Shown here: in pieces, positions 19,034 to 20,357 of the stretch
Layout: each line of letters begins with the position of its first letter
How positions within the stretch are numbered: the stretch's first letter is position 1
Source: a virus
Reading direction: 5' to 3' (one strand)
DNA length: 20,357 nucleotides
Virus record (IMG/VR): IMGVR_UViG_3300007236_000089
Span: 1-20,357 of that record
Notes under the pieces: model-generated
Database searches by the model: none
Told to the model about the DNA's origin: nothing
Seen by the model: the letters and a program-made list of their open reading frames with translations, nothing else
Made by a program: the position numbers and the translations under genes

Positions 19034-19041
19034 TATACATA
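19034..19041 (+). promoter_or_regulatory. Possible late promoter box upstream of gene 22
   Basis: TATACATA (19034-19041) is one base from TATAAATA and lies in the 41-base gap between genes 21 and 22. AAGGAGA (19057-19063) follows, with the ATG at 19071. T4 itself has late promoters near this block. A single mismatch in an AT-rich gap is weak evidence. Confidence 0.33.
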
Positions 19042-19070
19042 AGATATCCGACTTTCAAGGAGATACGGAA

Positions 19071-20126
19071 ATGCCAACTTCTAAGAACAAGATCTCAGAG
19101 GATCTCAAGAAAGCACTTGAGGCCGCGAGAGAAGCCGATGAAAAGACTTTCAAGTTCAAGGGCAAGACTTATGCCGTTGAAGACTTCCCCATGGATGATG
19201 AGGAAGAGGAAATGGAAGAGTCCAAATCCGAGACCAAGGCTAAAGATGCCGACGTGAAGGAAATGGACGACGAAGAAGAAGAAGAACACGACGAAGAGGA
19301 AGAGGAGGAAGAGGTCAAAGAGTCACGCACTCTAGACGTCGTAGATTCCATCATCCTCGACGTTGAGTCAGAAGTATCTGCCAGCGTTACCGAAGATGTC
19401 GATGCCCTTTTCAACGGTGAAGAACTCACCGAGGAATTCAAGGGTAAGGCCACTACCATCTTCGAAGCGGCAGTCAGCACTCGTGTCTCCGAGATCGCCG
19501 AACGACTTCAGGAAGAGGCCAACGAAAAGGTCGCTGCCGTAGTCGCTGAGGAAACCTCCAAGATGGCAGATCAGGTTGACGAGTACCTCACTTACGTTGC
19601 AGAACAGTGGGTTGCCGAGAACCAGGTCGCCATCGACAAGGGTGTCCGAACTGACATCTGCGAATCTTTCATGTCTGGTCTAAAGACTCTCTTCGAAGCA
19701 CATCACATCGATATGCCACAGGAGAAGTTCGACGTCATGCAGGAGCAGCAACAGCAGATCGCTGCACTTCAGGCACAGCTTAACGAAAGCCTAGCCTCTA
19801 ACGCAGCAGTCGCCGCCCAGGCACGTGCTTCAGAGCAGCTCGCCGAGTGCAACGCAGCACTCACTGATGCCTGCAATGATCTCACCGACACCGAAGCAGA
19901 GAAGCTTCAGAAGCTTGCTGAAGGTATTGATTTCGAAGATACCAATCAGTTCATCGAGAAGCTCGCCGTCCTCAAGGAGTCTTATTTTGGTTCGGGTCGC
20001 AAGACCTCCAAGAGAGTCCTAGATGAGGAAGACGTTTCGCTTCCTGCAGACGCAGACAACACAGTTTATACCTCACCCAACGTCGAACAGTACGTTAATT
20101 TCATTAGCAGCAGAGCAACCTCCTGA
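19071..20126 (+). CDS. 22: Prohead scaffold (core) protein gp22
   Basis: A 351-residue scaffold protein, longer than T4 gp22 (269). Layout: a charged N-terminal helix (~5-30); a short FKFKGKTYAVEDFPMDDEE segment leading into a dense acidic region (~41-84, almost all Glu/Asp); then a long helical, coiled-coil-like body rich in Ala, Glu, Gln and Leu (~95-325), including MQEQQQQIAALQAQLNESL near 222-240. The C-terminal region (~326-351) contains VYTSPNVEQYVNFISS, similar to scaffold C-termini that contact capsid subunits. It forms the internal core on which gp23 assembles, then is cut to peptides by gp21; several L/I-x-E sites are visible (IAERLQEE, LAEG, LKES). It sits between gp21 and gp23, as in T4. 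Confidence 0.9.
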   Translation: MPTSKNKISEDLKKALEAAREADEKTFKFKGKTYAVEDFPMDDEEEEMEESKSETKAKDADVKEMDDEEEEEHDEEEEEEEVKESRTLDVVDSIILDVESEVSASVTEDVDALFNGEELTEEFKGKATTIFEAAVSTRVSEIAERLQEEANEKVAAVVAEETSKMADQVDEYLTYVAEQWVAENQVAIDKGVRTDICESFMSGLKTLFEAHHIDMPQEKFDVMQEQQQQIAALQAQLNESLASNAAVAAQARASEQLAECNAALTDACNDLTDTEAEKLQKLAEGIDFEDTNQFIEKLAVLKESYFGSGRKTSKRVLDEEDVSLPADADNTVYTSPNVEQYVNFISSRATS

Positions 20127-20151
20127 CAGAGGCGGCTATTTTTACATCCAA

Positions 20152-20158
20152 AAGGAGG
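20152..20158 (+). promoter_or_regulatory. Strong ribosome binding site of gene 23
   Basis: AAGGAGG (20152-20158), 7 bases before the ATG at 20166, is the closest match to the full Shine-Dalgarno consensus among the gene starts here, as expected for the most abundant virion protein. Confidence 0.75.
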
Positions 20159-20165
20159 CCATAAA

Positions 20166-20357
20166 ATGGCAAACTCAGAGTTTACAGACCCAACGGACCT
20201 CACCGAGGCCATCAAGACAAAGTGGAAGCCTGTCCTTGAGCACAAGGATTGCGAACCCATTGCAGACCCCTATAAGAGAAACGTCACCGCGATTCTCCTC
20301 GAGAACCAAGAGCAGGCTATGATTGCTGAGGCGGCTCCCGCCAACGCAATTGGCGGT
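20166..20357 (+). CDS. 23: Major capsid protein gp23 (3' partial, first 64 residues)
   Basis: The frame is open to the right edge, giving the first 64 residues (start MANSEFTDPTDLTEAIKTKW). The segment KWKPVLEHKDCEPIADPYKR followed by NVTAILLENQEQAM is the familiar N-terminal targeting region (delta domain) of T4-type gp23, which binds the scaffold and is removed by gp21. An I-A-E triplet at 53-55, followed after a few residues by AIGG, parallels the T4 cleavage site (IAE, then AEIGG), so mature gp23 would begin near residue 56. The fold-bearing part of the protein lies beyond the window. Location after gp22 and the very good ribosome site agree. Confidence 0.92.
   Translation, partial: MANSEFTDPTDLTEAIKTKWKPVLEHKDCEPIADPYKRNVTAILLENQEQAMIAEAAPANAIGG

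Noticed and set aside
19012-19034. AGCC...GGCT with AATTTTT after gene 21 as a terminator
   Set aside because: Four-base stem with an 8-base loop overlapping the stop codon; too weak to call.
19191-19322. Glu/Asp-codon-rich low-complexity stretch in gene 22 as a DNA repeat element
   Set aside because: It is GA-rich because it encodes the acidic region usual in T4-type scaffold proteins; there is no regular DNA period.
20119-20143. CCTC-CTGACA-GAGG followed a few bases later by TTTTT, after gene 22, as a possible terminator
   Set aside because: The stem is only 4 bp and separated from the T run by several bases; gene 23 follows directly and should be transcribed with gene 22.

Overview
The window is one unbroken stretch of the virion morphogenesis cluster of a T4-superfamily myovirus (contractile-tailed dsDNA phage). 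Every gene lies on the + strand. The order, from a gp8-like baseplate wedge protein through gp13-gp14-gp15-gp16-gp17-gp18-gp19-gp20-(gp67/gp68 region)-gp21-gp22-gp23, is the canonical T4 head/neck/tail order. The large DUF4815-type protein, the conserved extra ORF after the portal gene, and TAAATA-type late promoter boxes point to a marine T4-like phage of the cyanophage/pelagiphage kind. No host-derived metabolic gene is present to fix the host. Base composition looks near 50% GC by eye, higher than expected for most Prochlorococcus or Pelagibacter myophages, so the host is left open.

Layout. (1) 1-7874: tail periphery. It holds the C-terminal part of a gp8-like wedge protein (open at the left edge), a 1674-residue DUF4815 structural protein and a fibre-like protein. 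These occupy the place where T4 carries genes 9, 10, 11, 12 and wac. (2) 7887-10561: neck and tail completion, gp13, gp14 and gp15. gp14 and gp15 both carry Gly/Ser/Thr-rich C-terminal extensions, and the gp15 extension contains a perfect recent tandem duplication. (3) 10558-12658: DNA packaging, gp16 and gp17, translationally coupled by short overlaps. (4) 12734-15112: tail sheath gp18 and tail tube gp19, behind a likely late promoter. (5) 15167-20357: head. It contains portal gp20, a conserved protein of unknown function, two acidic core proteins at the gp67/gp68 position, prohead protease gp21, scaffold gp22 and the start of major capsid gp23.

The genes work as a single assembly line. The portal nucleates the prohead around the gp22/gp67/gp68-type core, gp21 digests the core and trims gp23, gp16/gp17 fill the head, gp13/gp14 close it, and gp15 caps the gp18/gp19 tail for joining. 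Candidate gp55-type late promoter boxes precede gp18, gp20, the gp67-like gene and gp22. No tRNA, integrase, transposon, CRISPR array or convincing intrinsic terminator was seen, and no gap between genes exceeds about 75 bases.

I did not find a wholly new system. The points most worth a second look are the 126-bp tandem duplication in gp15, a dockerin/EF-hand-like calcium loop at the C-terminus of the gp68-position protein, the shared N-terminal signature of the two adjacent core proteins, and a 14-base extended late-promoter box conserved upstream of gp18 and gp20.
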